DNA of 64,000 nucleotides from Mesorhizobium atlanticum (GCF_003289965.1 NZ_QMBQ01000002.1:930001-994000), one strand, 5' to 3'; positions 55,520-64,000 are shown, numbered from the stretch's first letter. Numbers and translations: made by a program. Notes: generated by a model from the sequence alone, not told the origin.

Positions 55520-56665
55520 TCATGCGCCGTCATTGCCGATCGCGGCCTCAGTCGGCCGCTCGGTCAGCCGCACGGCGCTCGACCAGGCCATCATCTGCTC
55601 CGGACAGAGTTTGAGCGTTTCCAGCATATGGTCGCGCTTCGACAGGATGTATGCCGCCTGGACGGCAAGGTTCTTTGTCGCTGTGTCCCCCGCCGGCAAT
55701 GCGGGCGCTTGCGTGCCTGGGCTCAGCTCGCTGACGATTGCGCGATACTCGCGAAAGGGGATCGTCTCGATCATCGCCATATGAAACAGCGCAGCACCCG
55801 CGCGCGCGGCGAAGTTTGCCGGCGCCGAGGCGAGGTGGGTCCAGCCACGCTCGCCCATCGCGGCCTCGGCGAAGGCGGAGCCGGCATAGATGGTGTTGGT
55901 CATCAGCACGACACCGTTTGCCTTGAGCACCTTCTGCATGCGCGTTGTGACCTGAAAGGCGTCGGTTCGCTCGAAGACGATGCGGCTTTTCAGGAAACGG
56001 TTCTCGAGTTTGATCAGCGGCGGGTTGATGACGCGCAAGCCGAACTCGCTTGGCGAAAAGCCGTGGTACCGCGCGCTTACCTGATGGGCATCGACGCCGG
56101 CCTCATGCAGGGCGCGCTTGCCCATGATCGTCTGCGCCGTGAACTGGTCGCACCATATGATGACGCCGCGCCCGTTGCGCACTGCTTGCCGCAATGCTTC
56201 GAGGCCTTCCAGCCGGATCGCCGGCGACCAGCGCCATCCGGCCACGAGATGCGCCGCAAGCGTCAGTCGTCGGCGGTGAACGGCGGCAAGTTGCGCTTGG
56301 AACATGCCGCGCGTGTCGGCGGCATTGCCGAGCACTGCCTTCACCGCGATGTCGTAACGGTCGAACTCCTTGCGAAAGTGGCGCTTGCGCCTCAGCCCGG
56401 ACACCCAGCCGCAGATGGGTTCCCACCAGGAGATCGGCAGAACCGCCGCGACGCCAAGATAGAAACAGGACAGCAGGCTCTCGCGCAGGTCCCGATTGAC
56501 GAAGCGGCGCAGTTTTCCGGGGCGGATAACCTTGCGGCTGAAGAAGCGAACGGTTTCGTTGCGCTCCGGCACAGGCACATCGGCGATGATCGCGGTGCGA
56601 TAGATGTCGTTCGACGTTGGCTGCCGGCTGGCCCCGCGGGATTTGCCAAGCCAAGGCAGCCTCAT
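55520..56665 (-). CDS. Lysophospholipid/lipid A acyltransferase-like protein with atypical active site
   Basis: A 381-residue protein that resembles the LpxL/HtrB-type acyltransferase family in its middle and C-terminal parts (GLEALRQAVRNGRGVIIWC, then NGVVLMTNTIYAGSAF and AGAALFHMAMIE). The HX4(D/E) catalytic motif expected after the VIIW strand is not there; the segment reads WCDQFTAQTIMG. There is no N-terminal signal, but the region near residues 68-82 is hydrophobic and could anchor it. Its function is uncertain: an inactive relative, or an enzyme with altered chemistry. Confidence 0.62.
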   Translation of the reverse strand: MRLPWLGKSRGASRQPTSNDIYRTAIIADVPVPERNETVRFFSRKVIRPGKLRRFVNRDLRESLLSCFYLGVAAVLPISWWEPICGWVSGLRRKRHFRKEFDRYDIAVKAVLGNAADTRGMFQAQLAAVHRRRLTLAAHLVAGWRWSPAIRLEGLEALRQAVRNGRGVIIWCDQFTAQTIMGKRALHEAGVDAHQVSARYHGFSPSEFGLRVINPPLIKLENRFLKSRIVFERTDAFQVTTRMQKVLKANGVVLMTNTIYAGSAFAEAAMGERGWTHLASAPANFAARAGAALFHMAMIETIPFREYRAIVSELSPGTQAPALPAGDTATKNLAVQAAYILSKRDHMLETLKLCPEQMMAWSSAVRLTERPTEAAIGNDGA

Positions 56666-56695
56666 GCGTCAGAGCCCTGTTCCACTCTTTAGATG

Positions 56696-56732
56696 GAGCA
56701 TGATCTTGTTCGAAAACCGGTTCCCACTTTTT
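56696..56732. repeat. GAGCATGATC-type rhizobial intergenic repeat
   Basis: GAGCATGATCTTGTTCGAAA, continuing to CCGGTTCCCACTTTTT, is a short element that recurs between genes in rhizobial chromosomes (from general knowledge; only one copy is seen here). It lies upstream of the acyltransferase-like gene. Confidence 0.55.
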
Positions 56733-56891
56733 GCGTTCGCTGACCTTCGGTTCGGGATCTCGCTCTGCCGCTTTACTGCGTCCGCCGCGGACTAGCAACC
56801 GAGGCCGACAAGCCGGGCCGCGCGGCGCCCCGTTTGGCGGGGAAACCGCCGCACGGTTTGCCGGCGTTGCCTTGGATCCGGCTGGAACTGC

Positions 56892-57341
56892 TTAGATCTG
56901 GGAGGTGAGCTCGGCCGGGAAATCGTCGTTGTCGGCGTCGCGCATGGCTGCGAGGCTGCGATTGTCGAGCACCTCGGCGATCGCCTGGCGCACTTCCAGC
57001 ATCATGTGCCGGACCTGGCAGGTCGCTTCGTCGCAATCCTCGCAACGCTGATATTGCGTGCGGCTGGCGCAAGGGATCGGCGCCAGCGGTCCGTCGAGCA
57101 CACGCACGACATGACCGATCTTGATCTCGGAAGCGGGTCGGGCGAGGCGATAGCCGCCTTCCTTGCCCTTGCGGCTCTGGACGAAGCCGGCATTGCGCAG
57201 CTCGCCCAGGATCGCATCCAGGAATTTCTTCGGGATGTTGTTGGCGACCGCTATGTCGTTGACGAATGCAAGCTGGCCAGCCGGCAGGCTGGCAAGATGC
57301 ACAAGGGCCTTGAGGCCGTATTTGCCTTTTTTGGTCAGCAT
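56892..57341 (-). CDS. Rrf2-family transcriptional regulator
   Basis: A 149-residue Rrf2 regulator. The N-terminal winged HTH covers residues 1-60 (MLTKKGKYGLKALVHLA, then KKFLDAILGELRNAGFVQS). A Cys-rich segment CASRTQYQRCEDCDEATC follows near residue 91, with the spacing C-x8-C-x2-C-x4-C. This could hold an iron-sulfur cluster as in IscR or NsrR, or sense thiols. Position next to sulfate uptake genes suggests control of sulfur assimilation, like CymR-type Rrf2 proteins, but this is inference. Confidence 0.88.
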   Translation of the reverse strand: MLTKKGKYGLKALVHLASLPAGQLAFVNDIAVANNIPKKFLDAILGELRNAGFVQSRKGKEGGYRLARPASEIKIGHVVRVLDGPLAPIPCASRTQYQRCEDCDEATCQVRHMMLEVRQAIAEVLDNRSLAAMRDADNDDFPAELTSQI

Positions 57342-57547
57342 GCCCGATTCAGTTCATCAAACCCCAATCGCCCTGCATCTGGCGGTTGTTTGTGTGCAAA
57401 TCATGACAGTTTGACCGTCGAACGCCCTCTGGCCCAACAATTTGCCCGTGCAGCTTAGGCACAAACGCGTTGATTCTTCGTAACGTTTTTCACGCTGGGG
57501 CCGGGATTTCCCCTGCGAACTCATGCAACCCCGCTTATAAGAAGAAA

Positions 57548-57562
57548 GCCGGCAAAGCCGGC
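57548..57562 (-). terminator. Terminator of the upstream sulfate-binding protein gene
   Basis: GCCGGC-TTT-GCCGGC is a perfect six-base stem, followed on the minus strand by TTTCTTCTT. It lies about 30 bases after the stop of the sulfate-binding protein gene (57593) and fits a Rho-independent terminator. Confidence 0.72.
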
Positions 57563-57592
57563 CTCCTTGCGCTTCCTGATTGTGGAGCCCAT

Positions 57593-58579
57593 TCAGCGGC
57601 TGCCATAGGTCTGATCGAGCAGTCCGCCGGCGGCGAAATGCTCCTTCTGCACCTTGTCCCAGCCGCCGAAGACGTCCTCGACGGTCAGCAGCCGGACGTC
57701 CGGGAAGTCGGCCTTGTGCTTGGCGGCGACCGCCGCATCGCGTGTCCGCAAGCCGTTCTCGGCGGCAATCTCCTGGCCATCCGGCGTGTAGAGGAAGTCG
57801 AGATAGGACTTGGCGAGATCGCGGCTGCCATGCTCGTCGGCGACCTTGTCGACGATCGCCACCGGGAACTCGGCCAGCAGGCTGACCGAAGGGGTGACCT
57901 GCTCGAACTTGTCGTCGCCATATTCCTTGCGGATGCCGCGCGTCTCGGACTCGAAGGTGATCAGCACGTCGCCGATCTCGCGCTGCACGAAGGTGGTGGT
58001 GGCGGCGCGGCCGCCGGTGTCGAAGATCGGCACGTTGTTGAAGAGCTTGGTGATGAATTCCTTGACCTTGGCGTCGTCGCCCTTGAAGGCTTCCTTGGCG
58101 TAGGCGGTGGCGGCGAGATAGGTGTAGCGCGCATTGCCGGACGTCTTCGGGTTGGGGAAGATCACCTGCACGTCGTCGCGCACCAGGTCGTTCCAGTCCT
58201 TGATGTGCTTGGGATTGCCCGCGCGGACAAGAAACGAAGGCAAGGAATAAAAGGGCGAGGCGTTGTCCGGAAAATCCTTCTGCCAATCGGCCGAGACGAG
58301 GCCCTTCTTGACCAGGAAGTCGACGTCGGTGACCTGGTTGAAGGTGACGACATCGGCGGCAAGACCTTCGGCGATGGCGCGCGCCTGCGCCGAAGTGCCG
58401 GCATGCGACTGATCGATGGTGACACCGGAATGCTTGGCGACGAAGGCTTTGTTGATGTCGGCGAACAGCTCGCGGCCGACGTCATAGGATGCATTCAAGA
58501 GCTTGTCGGCCGACCAGGCTTGGGAGGATGCGAGGACGAGACCGGCAACAGCCGCGATGCCGAGCAATAGACGCTTCAT
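57593..58579 (-). CDS. Sulfate ABC transporter substrate-binding protein (first)
   Basis: A 328-residue periplasmic sulfate/thiosulfate-binding protein. The signal peptide covers about 24 residues (cleavage near WSA-DKL), and the mature start LLNASYDVGRELFADINKAF is typical. Later motifs include QSHAGTSAQARAIAEGL (about residues 57-73) and NPKTSGNARYTYLAATAYA (near 140-158). It is transcribed alone, away from the permease genes and on the other side of the vapBC pair, but on the same strand. Confidence 0.92.
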   Translation of the reverse strand: MKRLLLGIAAVAGLVLASSQAWSADKLLNASYDVGRELFADINKAFVAKHSGVTIDQSHAGTSAQARAIAEGLAADVVTFNQVTDVDFLVKKGLVSADWQKDFPDNASPFYSLPSFLVRAGNPKHIKDWNDLVRDDVQVIFPNPKTSGNARYTYLAATAYAKEAFKGDDAKVKEFITKLFNNVPIFDTGGRAATTTFVQREIGDVLITFESETRGIRKEYGDDKFEQVTPSVSLLAEFPVAIVDKVADEHGSRDLAKSYLDFLYTPDGQEIAAENGLRTRDAAVAAKHKADFPDVRLLTVEDVFGGWDKVQKEHFAAGGLLDQTYGSR

Positions 58580-58719
58580 GAAAACAAGCTCCGAGGATAA
58601 TACGCTGATTTCCCGATGATAGCGGTGACGCCGATGGGCGACGAGACATGCGAGCCGGGGAGACCGCGGTAGAGCGAGAAAAGATATCGTTAAAACAGTC
58701 GGTTGTTAGGATTTCTTTT

Positions 58720-58733
58720 CAGGAAGTATCCTG
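58720..58733. promoter_or_regulatory. Inverted repeat CAGGA-AGTA-TCCTG upstream of the sulfate-binding protein gene
   Basis: A perfect palindrome with five-base arms, embedded in TTTT...TTT, in the gap between the sulfate-binding protein gene and vapB. It might be an operator for the sulfate gene. No regulator can be assigned. Confidence 0.4.
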
Positions 58734-58777
58734 TTTCGCCCGGCTCTGGAGGCGAAAAGATTGCATTCTGACCCTTT

Positions 58778-58793
58778 GGCATATACATATGCC
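58778..58793. promoter_or_regulatory. vapBC operator palindrome
   Basis: GGCATAT-AC-ATATGCC is a perfect inverted repeat that ends 19 bases before the vapB ATG. VapB-VapC complexes repress their own promoter through such palindromes, so autoregulation is likely. Confidence 0.68.
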
Positions 58794-58812
58794 ATATACA
58801 AGGAATACTGCC

Positions 58813-59085
58813 ATGACCCGACACCGCCAGGCGACGACGCCGCCGAAGGAAGCAAAACTGTTCCGCAACAACCGCAGCCAGGCGGTGCGGATTCCGGTCG
58901 AGTTCGAACTTCCCGGCGACAAAGTCCTGATCAGCCGCGAAGGCGATCGTCTCGTCATTGAGCCCGTTCGTAAATCAGGTCTTACGGCGTTGCTTGCCCA
59001 GTGGGCGAAGGAGCCCCCACTCGGTCCGGAAGATGACTTCCCGGAGATCAACGATAGCCCCGTCAAGTCCGAGGACATTTTTTGA
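58813..59085 (+). CDS. vapB: VapB-type antitoxin (AbrB/SpoVT fold)
   Basis: A 90-residue antitoxin. The swapped-hairpin AbrB-type DNA-binding domain is at about residues 13-55 (AKLFRNNRSQAVRIPVEFEL, GDKVLISREGDRLVIEP). An acidic C-terminal tail wraps the toxin (PEDDFPEINDSPVKSEDIF). The ATG at 58813 has AAGGA upstream, while a much longer frame upstream looks non-coding. Its stop shares a base with the vapC start (TGATG). Confidence 0.9.
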   Translation: MTRHRQATTPPKEAKLFRNNRSQAVRIPVEFELPGDKVLISREGDRLVIEPVRKSGLTALLAQWAKEPPLGPEDDFPEINDSPVKSEDIF

Positions 59086-59483
59086 TGCGGCTCATGCTCG
59101 ATACGAACATCATAAGCGACATGATCCGAAACCCAGCCGGCAAGGCCGCCAGCGCGATGGTGCGCGAGGGAGATGCTGCGGTGTGCACCAGTATCGTCGT
59201 CGCTTCGGAACTGCGATATGGCTGCGCCAAGAAGGGATCGGCCAAGCTGCTCAAGAAGGTCGAGGAATTGCTGGCCGAGATTCCGGTGCTGCCGCTCGAT
59301 GTGCCGGTGGACACCGAATATGGCGTCCTCCGTGCCGAGCTGGAAAGCAGGGGCGAGACCATAGGCCACAACGATCTCTTCATCGCTGCCCACGCCTGCG
59401 CGTTGGGTACGACACTGGTGACGGCCAACACGGCCGAATTCACCCGCATCGGGAAGCTGAAGGTCGAGAACTGGCTGGAATAG
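59085..59483 (+). CDS. vapC: VapC-type PIN-domain ribonuclease toxin
   Basis: A 132-residue PIN-domain RNase. The Mg2+ ligands can be recognised: Asp6 in MLDTN, Glu in ASELRYG (about residue 43), Asp in GHNDLFIAAHA (about 98) and the LVTANTAEF strand at the end. VapC toxins cleave tRNA or rRNA. I chose the ATG at 59085, coupled to vapB. It ends 15 bases from the convergent stop of cysA. Confidence 0.93.
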   Translation: MRLMLDTNIISDMIRNPAGKAASAMVREGDAAVCTSIVVASELRYGCAKKGSAKLLKKVEELLAEIPVLPLDVPVDTEYGVLRAELESRGETIGHNDLFIAAHACALGTTLVTANTAEFTRIGKLKVENWLE

Positions 59484-59498
59484 CGCTCGGCTCGGCGA

Positions 59499-60539
59499 TC
59501 AAGCCACCGGAAAAAGCTTCCAGCGCCGCGGCCTGAACGCCACGCGGCTTTTCTGGGCCGCAGGATGGTCGACCGGCAGCTCGATCTCGACGCGCTGGCG
59601 CTCGCCGCCGATCTCCAGCTCGACGCGCCTTGTGCCTGCGACGCGGCGGCTGGCGGCGACCGTGCCGGCGATGCAGCCGCTGCAGCCGTCGAGCAGGTCG
59701 ACATCATGCGGGCGGAAGTAGAGAACCGCCTCTCCGGACGGCGCATGCGGCGCCTGTAGCCCGATCGGCCGGTCGGCGATCCAGACCTCGCCGTTCTCGA
59801 CCTTCACCGGCAGCGAGCTCGACTCGCCGATGAAGGAATAGACGAAGGGCGAGTTCGGCGTGTCATAGATATCGTCGGCGGTGCCGACTTGTTCGATGCG
59901 TCCCTGGCTCATGACGACAACGCGGTCGGCCAGTTCCAGCGCCTCTTCCTGGTCGTGCGTGACGAAGACGGTGGTGTGGCCGGTCCGATCATGGATCTCG
60001 CGCAGCCAGCGGCGCAACTCGCGACGAACCTGCGCGTCGAGCGCGCCGAAGGGTTCGTCGAGCAGAAGCACCTTGGGCTCGATGGCCATGGCGCGCGCCA
60101 GGGCCACGCGCTGGCGCTGGCCGCCGGAAAGTTGCGCCGGATAGCGCTTTTCCAGCCCCGACAACTGGACGAGGTCGAGCAGTTCCAATGCCCGGCGGCG
60201 GATTTCCTGCGCCCGCGGCCGCGCGGCGCCGTGCCGGACCTTCAGGCCGAAGCCGATATTGTCGGCAACCGTCATGTGACGGAACAGCGCGTAGTGCTGG
60301 AAGACGAAGCCGACATTGCGTTCCTGGATCGACTTTTGCGAAGCGTCTTCCTCTCCGAAAAAGATCGCCCCCTTGGTCGGCCGCTCCAGCCCGGCAATCA
60401 GCCGCAGCAGCGTCGTCTTGCCGGAGCCCGACGGACCAAGCAGCGCGATGAGCTCGCCGGACTTGATGTCGAGCGACACGTCGTGGAGCGCCGGAAACCG
60501 CTCAAACTCCTTGCGCACGTTGACGACGCGAACTTCCAT
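59499..60539 (-). CDS. cysA: Sulfate/thiosulfate ABC transporter ATP-binding protein, CysA
   Basis: A 346-residue ATPase. Walker A GPSGSGKTT is at residues 35-43, the signature LSGGQRQRVALARA near 137, and Walker B LLLDEPFGALD near 157. A C-terminal TOBE-like domain of the CysA type is present. It energises CysT-CysW, encoded immediately upstream in the same operon (69-base gap containing a repeat). Confidence 0.95.
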   Translation of the reverse strand: MEVRVVNVRKEFERFPALHDVSLDIKSGELIALLGPSGSGKTTLLRLIAGLERPTKGAIFFGEEDASQKSIQERNVGFVFQHYALFRHMTVADNIGFGLKVRHGAARPRAQEIRRRALELLDLVQLSGLEKRYPAQLSGGQRQRVALARAMAIEPKVLLLDEPFGALDAQVRRELRRWLREIHDRTGHTTVFVTHDQEEALELADRVVVMSQGRIEQVGTADDIYDTPNSPFVYSFIGESSSLPVKVENGEVWIADRPIGLQAPHAPSGEAVLYFRPHDVDLLDGCSGCIAGTVAASRRVAGTRRVELEIGGERQRVEIELPVDHPAAQKSRVAFRPRRWKLFPVA

Positions 60540-60560
60540 GCAAATCCCTCAGTTCTTTGA

Positions 60561-60607
60561 TGCATATCATTATCCCAAAACCGCTACGCACTTTTGGGTG
60601 ACATGCA
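60561..60607. repeat. Rhizobial intergenic palindromic repeat between cysW and cysA
   Basis: TGCATATCATTATCCCAAAA and CTTTTGGGTGACATGCA form an imperfect inverted repeat around CCGCTACGCA. Such elements are common between rhizobial genes (general knowledge). Here it separates two genes of one operon and could stabilise or attenuate the mRNA. Confidence 0.65.
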
Positions 60608-60608
60608 C

Positions 60609-61493
60609 CTAGTGTCCGCGTGTCGCGGCGATCTCGGCGCCGTAGCGCATCTCGAGAAGTGTTTTCAAGACCAGCGTCACCAGCGCCAGGCCGGCGAGCA
60701 GCGAAGCGACCGCAAATGCGCCGACGGCATTGTACTCGTTGTAGAGGATCTCGACATGCAACGGCATGGTGTTGGTGAGGCCGCGTATGTGGCCCGATAC
60801 CACCGAGACCGCGCCGAACTCGCCCATGGCGCGCGCATTGCAGAGCAGAACGCCATAGAGCAGCCCCCATTTGACGTTCGGCAGCGTCACATGCCAGAAG
60901 GCTTGCCAGCCGCTGGCGCCGAGCGAGAGCGCCGCCTCCTCGTCGCCATTGCCCTGTTCCTGCATCAGCGGGATGAGCTCGCGCGCGACGAAGGGGAAGG
61001 TGACGAAGACGGTTGCCAGAACGATGCCGGGCACTGCGAACAGGATCTGGATGCCATGCGCCTTCAGCCATTCGCCGAGCAAGCCTTGAGCGCCGAATAG
61101 AAGCACATAGACCAGGCCGGAAATGACCGGCGAGACCGAGAAGGGCAAGTCGATCAGCGTGGTCAGGAACGCCTTGCCCTTGAACTCGAACTTGGCGATG
61201 GCCCAGGCGGCCGAAAGGCCGAAGACGAGATTGAGCGGCACCGAGATCGCCGCCACCAGCAATGTCAGCCGGATGGCGGAGCGCGTATCGGCATCGCCCA
61301 GGGATTGGAAATAGGCGCCGACGCCCTTGGCGAAAGCCTCCTTGAACACGATGATCAGCGGCAACAGCAGGAAGATGCCGAGAAAGACCAGCGTGACGGT
61401 CGTCAGCGTGACGCGGACGGGACGGCTTTCCGTGACCGCGGCTGACCGGCTCTCGTGGTGCGGCTCGTACGACTTGATCTCGGGATCAGCCAT
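60609..61493 (-). CDS. cysW: Sulfate ABC transporter permease, CysW
   Basis: A 294-residue permease with six predicted membrane helices and the EAA loop region [22 protein letters not shown] (about residues 187-208). It pairs with CysT; the two genes overlap by eight bases. The N-terminus has a hydrophilic stretch before the first helix, typical of CysW. Confidence 0.94.
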   Translation of the reverse strand: MADPEIKSYEPHHESRSAAVTESRPVRVTLTTVTLVFLGIFLLLPLIIVFKEAFAKGVGAYFQSLGDADTRSAIRLTLLVAAISVPLNLVFGLSAAWAIAKFEFKGKAFLTTLIDLPFSVSPVISGLVYVLLFGAQGLLGEWLKAHGIQILFAVPGIVLATVFVTFPFVARELIPLMQEQGNGDEEAALSLGASGWQAFWHVTLPNVKWGLLYGVLLCNARAMGEFGAVSVVSGHIRGLTNTMPLHVEILYNEYNAVGAFAVASLLAGLALVTLVLKTLLEMRYGAEIAATRGH

Positions 61494-62337
61494 AGCGCTT
61501 GCGGCTCCATGTCTGCACGAGGTTGATGACCAGCAGCATCGCGAAGGACAGCGCCAACATGATCGCGGCGATCGCGGTCGCGGCCGGATAGTTGTACTCC
61601 TCCAGCCGGATGACGATCAGAAGCGGCGCGATCTCGGATTTGTAGGGCAGGTTGCCGGCGATGAAGATGACCGAGCCGTATTCGCCGACGCCACGTGCGA
61701 AGGCAAGCGAGAAGCCGGTGATGATGGCCGGCGCCAGGCTGGGCAGAAGCACACGGGTGATAATCTGGAAGCGGCTGGCGCCGAGCGTGGCAGCGGCCTC
61801 CTCGACCTCTTTGTCTAGCTCTTCCATGATCGGCTGGACGGTCCGCACGACAAAGGGCAGGCCGATGAACACCAGCGCCACGACGATGCCGAGCGGGGTG
61901 TAGGCGACCTTGAGGCCGAGCGGCATCAGCAATTTGCCGAGCCAGCCGGTCGGTGCATAGAGCGTGGTCAGCGCGATGCCGGCAACCGCGGTGGGCAGCG
62001 CGAAAGGCAGGTCGACCATGGCGTCGACGACGCGGCGGCCAGGAAAACGGTAGCGGACCAGCACCCAGGCGACGAGCGTGCCGAACACCACGTTGACCGC
62101 GGCCGCGATGAAGGCCGTGCCGAAGCTGATTTCGAGCGCCTTGAGGGTGCGCCGGTCGGTGGCCAAAGCCCAGAAATCGGTCCAGCCGAGTGCGGCCGAA
62201 CGCCAGATCAACCCGGAGAGCGGGATGAGGATGATGAGCGTGAGGTAGGCAAGCGAGAAGCCGAGCGTCAGTCCGAAACCCGGAATGACACTCGGCTGTC
62301 TGAATCGCCACCCCGCGTGAGCGGGTGCTAAGGTCAT
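61486..62337 (-). CDS. cysT: Sulfate ABC transporter permease, CysT (CysU)
   Basis: A 283-residue permease with six predicted membrane helices. The typical [27 protein letters not shown] region is at about residues 70-96, and the EAA loop [21 protein letters not shown] at about 178-198. It lies between the second sulfate-binding protein gene and cysW, in the classical cysP-T-W-A order. Confidence 0.94.
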   Translation of the reverse strand: MTLAPAHAGWRFRQPSVIPGFGLTLGFSLAYLTLIILIPLSGLIWRSAALGWTDFWALATDRRTLKALEISFGTAFIAAAVNVVFGTLVAWVLVRYRFPGRRVVDAMVDLPFALPTAVAGIALTTLYAPTGWLGKLLMPLGLKVAYTPLGIVVALVFIGLPFVVRTVQPIMEELDKEVEEAAATLGASRFQIITRVLLPSLAPAIITGFSLAFARGVGEYGSVIFIAGNLPYKSEIAPLLIVIRLEEYNYPAATAIAAIMLALSFAMLLVINLVQTWSRKRYG

Positions 62338-62402
62338 GCTGTTCTGGATCGTCCCTTCTTACTCAACCAGATTGCAGTCGCCAGTTTTCGAGGCTCAGCC
62401 TC

Positions 62403-63431
62403 TCACTGGGCCGGCTTATAGATCTGGTCGAATATACCACCGTCGCCGAAATGGTAAGGCTGTGCCTTCTTCCAGCCGCCGAATTGCGGGTCGTCGATGG
62501 TGACCAGCTTGATCTGCGGCAGTTTGGCGAGGTCCTCGGCCGGAACCAGTTCGGGCTTGGCCGGGCGATAATGGTTCTTGGCGATGATGGTCTGGCCTTC
62601 CTTCGAATAGAGATAGGAAAGGTACGCCTCGGCCACCTTGCGTGTGCCTTTGGCGTCGACATTGGCGTCGACCACGGCGACCGGCGGCTCGGCCAGGATC
62701 GAGGTCGGCGGGTAGACGATGTCGAAATTGTCGGCGCCGAATTCGTCGAGCGCCAGATAGGCGTCGTTCTCCCAGGCGATCAGCACGTCGCCGAGGCCTT
62801 TCTGGGCGAAGGTGACGGTCGAGCCGCGGGCGCCGCTGTCGAGCACCGGCGCGTTGGCATAGAGCTTGGCGACGAATTCCTTGGTCTTGGCTTCGTCATT
62901 GCCGTCATGCGCGTTGGCATAGGCCCAGGCCGCCAGGTAGTTCCAGCGCGCGCCGCCGGAGGTCTTCGGATTCGGCGTGATCACTTGGACGCCGTCCTTG
63001 ACCAGATCGCTCCAGTCGTGGATGTCCTTGGGATTGCCCTTGCGCACCAGGAAGATGATGGTTGAGGTGTAAGGCGCTGAATTGTTTTCGAATTTCTTGC
63101 GCCAGTCGGGATTGATCTTCTTCGACTTAGTCACGATGGCGTTGATGTCGCCTTCAAGGGCCAGGGTCACGACGTCGGCATTGAGGCCGTCGATCACCGC
63201 GCGGGCCTGGGCGCCCGATCCGCCATGCGACTGCTGGATGGTGACCGTCTCGCCGGTCTCGGCCTTCCAGTGCGCGGCGAAGGCTTCATCATAGGCCTTG
63301 TAAAGCTCACGCGTCGGATCGTAGGACACGTTCAAAATGGTCGTATCGGCGAACGCGAAACCGAGCGTGCCGAACTGGATAGATGTGGCGACCAGCGCGC
63401 CGAGCAGTTTCCTGAAATGATGTTTGGTCAT
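62403..63431 (-). CDS. Sulfate ABC transporter substrate-binding protein (second)
   Basis: A 342-residue sulfate/thiosulfate-binding protein. The signal peptide covers about 28 residues (cleavage near AFA-DTT). Motifs are [38 protein letters not shown] and [19 protein letters not shown]. It heads the binding protein-cysT-cysW-cysA operon and is clearly a paralogue of the 57593-58579 protein. It could be Sbp or CysP; sequence alone does not separate sulfate from thiosulfate preference. Confidence 0.93.
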   Translation of the reverse strand: MTKHHFRKLLGALVATSIQFGTLGFAFADTTILNVSYDPTRELYKAYDEAFAAHWKAETGETVTIQQSHGGSGAQARAVIDGLNADVVTLALEGDINAIVTKSKKINPDWRKKFENNSAPYTSTIIFLVRKGNPKDIHDWSDLVKDGVQVITPNPKTSGGARWNYLAAWAYANAHDGNDEAKTKEFVAKLYANAPVLDSGARGSTVTFAQKGLGDVLIAWENDAYLALDEFGADNFDIVYPPTSILAEPPVAVVDANVDAKGTRKVAEAYLSYLYSKEGQTIIAKNHYRPAKPELVPAEDLAKLPQIKLVTIDDPQFGGWKKAQPYHFGDGGIFDQIYKPAQ

Positions 63432-63512
63432 TCCCGCCTCCGTTGAACTGCAGCGAACTCTAGCGAGTTTATAGAAATTAGATGCATTGAATGTTGCCTT
63501 TTTCGCCTCATA

Positions 63513-63557
63513 GAAGCAATTTTTCGCCGAGATTCGGCACTTTGAAGAAATTGCTTC
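63513..63557. other. Inverted repeat upstream of the sulfate operon
   Basis: GAAGCAATTT (63513-63522) and AAATTGCTTC (63548-63557) are perfect ten-base complements separated by 25 bases. They lie in the AT-richer gap between the dipeptidase gene and the sulfate operon and could form a terminator for the former or a regulatory site for the latter. Confidence 0.4.
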
Positions 63558-63634
63558 CTCCTCCGGTTTTTGGCTCGGCTCGGCATCAGTCGGCCTAATT
63601 AGAAGCGGTCAGGGTCAGGGCAAGCCCCGGCGCA

Positions 63635-64000
63635 TTAATCGGCCGTGACCGGAAAATCGAAACGCTGTTTTGGAAAAGGCTCTTTGGCGAGGGTAAAGTG
63701 CCACCATTCGTGCGCATAGTTGCGGAAGCCGGCGGCACGCATGGCGGCAAGCAGCATCTTGCGGTTCGCCGCCGCTACGGCGGGAAGAGGGTGGTACGCG
63801 GTCTCGCTCATCGGATCGAAGCAGTCAAAACCGGTGCCGAAGTCGAGTGTCCCGACGTCAGGAGCGCCGCAGGTCGGATGAACATCGCTTCCCTTGCCCG
63901 GGTCGGCGATGGCGAGGTCGACGGTCGAGCCGCGCGAATGGCTGGACAATTCGCCGACATAGCCCTTGGCGATAAGATCGCCACGTTCGACCGTCCGATA
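63635..64000 (-). CDS. D-alanyl-D-alanine dipeptidase, VanX/DdpX family (partial)
   Basis: The C-terminal 121 codons of an M15D zinc dipeptidase; the N-terminal part lies beyond the right edge. The zinc and catalytic motifs are SSHSRGSTVDLAI (His and Asp ligands), FGTGFDCFDPMSE and, near the end, HEWWHFTL (catalytic Glu and third His ligand). It hydrolyses D-Ala-D-Ala, probably to recycle cell-wall peptides. A run-in of 17 residues (YRTVERGDLIAKGYVGE) up to the window edge is in frame and fits the family. Confidence 0.9.
   Translation of the reverse strand, partial: YRTVERGDLIAKGYVGELSSHSRGSTVDLAIADPGKGSDVHPTCGAPDVGTLDFGTGFDCFDPMSETAYHPLPAVAAANRKMLLAAMRAAGFRNYAHEWWHFTLAKEPFPKQRFDFPVTAD

Overview
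The window looks like a chromosomal segment of an alphaproteobacterium of the Hyphomicrobiales, most likely Mesorhizobium or a close relative. This is inferred from the high GC content, a rhizobial-type pca cluster with a PcaQ box, many periplasmic-binding-protein ABC importers, and short palindromic intergenic repeats of rhizobial type. No rRNA, tRNA, CRISPR array, transposase or phage gene was found. About 68 protein genes are annotated; one runs off the right edge.

Layout. (1) 1-9703: the complete beta-ketoadipate pathway for protocatechuate and 4-hydroxybenzoate. It comprises pcaQ, the operon pcaDCHGB-pobA, the convergent operon pcaIJF, and pcaR. A second copy of the PcaQ-dependent promoter lies at the extreme left and points out of the window. 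(2) 10082-23606: a GntR-controlled catabolic block. It encodes an ADP-ribosylglycohydrolase, a PfkB kinase, a spermidine/putrescine-type ABC importer, a Gfo/Idh/MocA dehydrogenase, a TIM-barrel isomerase, a MocD-like di-iron oxygenase, a MocE-like Rieske ferredoxin and a PanB paralogue without PanB active-site residues. It faces a HAL-family protein that lacks the MIO serine and an ornithine cyclodeaminase-like protein. (3) 23695-31126: an MFS remnant, then a ribose-type ABC importer in which one permease is fused to a strictosidine-synthase/SMP-30-like propeller and a second propeller gene follows. (4) 31522-40291: an AhpD-like protein, an amidohydrolase and a molybdenum hydroxylase cluster with the Mo subunit split over two genes. 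It also has CoxD/CoxE-type maturation proteins (the CoxE-like gene carries an in-frame palindromic repeat), a CoxG-like protein and an AraC regulator. (5) 40603-46765: a third sugar importer, two dehydrogenases and a FadR-type regulator, with a shared operator-like motif in two intergenic regions. (6) 46915-55407: a DUF3175 protein, an MFS transporter, and a LacI-controlled sugar importer with gluconokinase. (7) 55520-64000: an acyltransferase-like protein, an Rrf2 regulator, a sulfate importer with two binding proteins, a vapBC toxin-antitoxin pair between them, and a partial VanX/DdpX dipeptidase.

How it works together. Region 1 takes 4-hydroxybenzoate to protocatechuate (PobA), opens the ring (PcaGH) and delivers succinyl-CoA and acetyl-CoA (PcaB, C, D, IJ, F). 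The remainder reads as a series of substrate-specific uptake and catabolism islands, each with its own regulator. The best candidate for an undescribed system is the 10-21 kb block: an N-glycoside hydrolase and sugar kinase next to a polyamine-type importer and a rhizopine-like oxygenase and dehydrogenase set. Its substrate cannot be read from the sequence.
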